Below, piece after piece: positions 63,397 through 64,000 of a stretch of DNA of 64,000 bases (the stretch's first letter is position 1; every line of letters starts with the position of its first letter). The notes below the pieces were generated by a model that ran no database searches, was not told the DNA's origin, and worked only from the letters and a program-made list of their open reading frames with translations. The DNA lies in assembly GCF_029023725.1 (NCBI RefSeq), contig NZ_CP119075.1:1979501-2043500 (forward strand), read 5' to 3'. The position numbers and the translations under genes are program-made. The DNA comes from Synoicihabitans lomoniglobus (GTDB lineage: Bacteria > Verrucomicrobiota > Verrucomicrobiia > Opitutales > Opitutaceae).

Positions 63397-64000
63397 ATTC
63401 GTCCTGCCGGCGGCCGTCGAACAGGTCTGGCTGGAGCCGTTTGCGGCGTGGTTGAGCAAAGAGCGACGATACTCCGCCCATACGGTGCGAAATTACCGGC
63501 ACGCCTTCGTTGATTTTTTCCGCTGGTTGAGCACCTCGGGAGTCGCCGAAAAACCGTTCGACGAACTTACGCGACGGGAGATGCGCGATTTTGTGATCGA
63601 AGCTCAGGGGCGTTTTGATCGCCGCACACTCCACCTGCATGTTTCGGGACTTCGTTCGTTTTTTCGTTTTTGGATTACTCGCGGGCGCATGGCTCGAAAT
63701 CCCTTCACGGGTATTCCGCTGCCCAAGCTGGAAAAGCGACTGCCGCAGTTTTTAACCGAGGTGCAAATGCGAAGCCTCCTATTGGGCCCGCAACGGCTAC
63801 TCGACAACGAGAGCATCGACGCTTTCACCGCTTGGCGTGATCGAGTCGTGTTGGAATTGCTCTACGGCGGCGGTCTGCGGGTGAGCGAGTTGTGCAATTT
63901 AACCTACGCCGCGATCGAAAAAAGGGCAGGGGTCGCACGCATCGTCGGCAAGGGTGGCAAAGAACGCCTTTGTCCGCTCGGCAGCGTCGCGATGGCTGTA
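63368..64000 (+). CDS. xerC: tyrosine recombinase XerC-type (3' end outside the window)
   Basis: 211 residues present, starting at the ATG at 63368, which overlaps the mazG end by 29 nt. The N-terminal SAM-like core-binding domain reads F-A-A-W-L-S-K-E-R-R-Y-S-A-H-T-V-R-N-Y (about 24-42). The catalytic domain starts with P-Q-F-L-T-E, and the first active-site Arg is in G-G-G-L-R-V-S-E-L, with the catalytic Lys block I-V-G-K-G-G-K-E-R present. The His, second Arg and Tyr lie beyond the edge. XerC resolves chromosome dimers with XerD; XerD or a phage integrase is the alternative. Confidence 0.88.
   Translation, partial: MSKPTPETPEFVLPAAVEQVWLEPFAAWLSKERRYSAHTVRNYRHAFVDFFRWLSTSGVAEKPFDELTRREMRDFVIEAQGRFDRRTLHLHVSGLRSFFRFWITRGRMARNPFTGIPLPKLEKRLPQFLTEVQMRSLLLGPQRLLDNESIDAFTAWRDRVVLELLYGGGLRVSELCNLTYAAIEKRAGVARIVGKGGKERLCPLGSVAMAV

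Overview
The window is a GC-rich, densely coding bacterial chromosome segment with 51 protein genes, two of them cut by the window edges, plus one tRNA. Gene content and style suggest a Verrucomicrobiota member near the Opitutaceae. The pointers are secreted multidomain proteins that share a C-terminal GxVGPSL-type domain, a GH10 xylanase next to an acetylesterase, a fused SecDF, a biosynthetic arginine decarboxylase, and a nitrate assimilation cluster of unusual composition. The lineage is inferred from general familiarity, not from a search.

Layout. 1-5.7 kb: end of an RND efflux pump, a secreted-type beta-domain protein, a methyltransferase and a xylan-degradation pair (GH10 xylanase and SGNH acetylesterase, overlapping by 4 nt). 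5.7-12.9 kb: membrane protein with a CxxC module, TypA, and two adjacent hybrid signalling kinases. 12.9-14.27 kb: no credible protein gene. Most of it is occupied by what looks like a large, highly folded noncoding RNA on the minus strand, ending in a strong UUCG-loop terminator. 14.3-24 kb: HrpB helicase, a glutaredoxin-like protein, SpeA, YajC-SecDF and RecJ. 24-25.4 kb: a REP-like inverted pair and a secreted phosphodiesterase.

25.4-41.5 kb is a nitrate assimilation island. An ABC transporter (NrtA-like binding protein, a permease with a long coiled-coil insert, two ATPases) and an outer-membrane porin probably import nitrate. NasA, with a fused iron-sulfur/membrane-anchor partner, reduces it to nitrite. 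A NirA-like reductase paired with a CysJ-like flavoprotein probably reduces nitrite to ammonium. A cytoplasmic NasS/NrtA-like sensor and a divergent LysR regulator sit at the upstream end. The nrtA leader holds a predicted three-way RNA junction.

41.6-51.4 kb: SatD with a membrane partner, a glycosyltransferase, a TPR protein and PP2C phosphatase, a DinG-like helicase, a P1B-4 metal ATPase, two tandem glycine-zipper lipoproteins and an L,D-transpeptidase. 51.4-64 kb: amino acid and tetrapyrrole biosynthesis (asd, tRNA-Val, ilvN, ilvC, hemC), a 1051-residue exported protein with Ig-like repeats and a striking Lys/Ser plus Cys/Trp tail, small membrane and secreted proteins, rsmA, an MscS channel, trpC, mazG and the start of a XerC-type recombinase.

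The candidates most worth following as undescribed biology are the structured RNA at 13226-14040 and the Lys/Ser plus WWG tail of the protein at 55355-58510.
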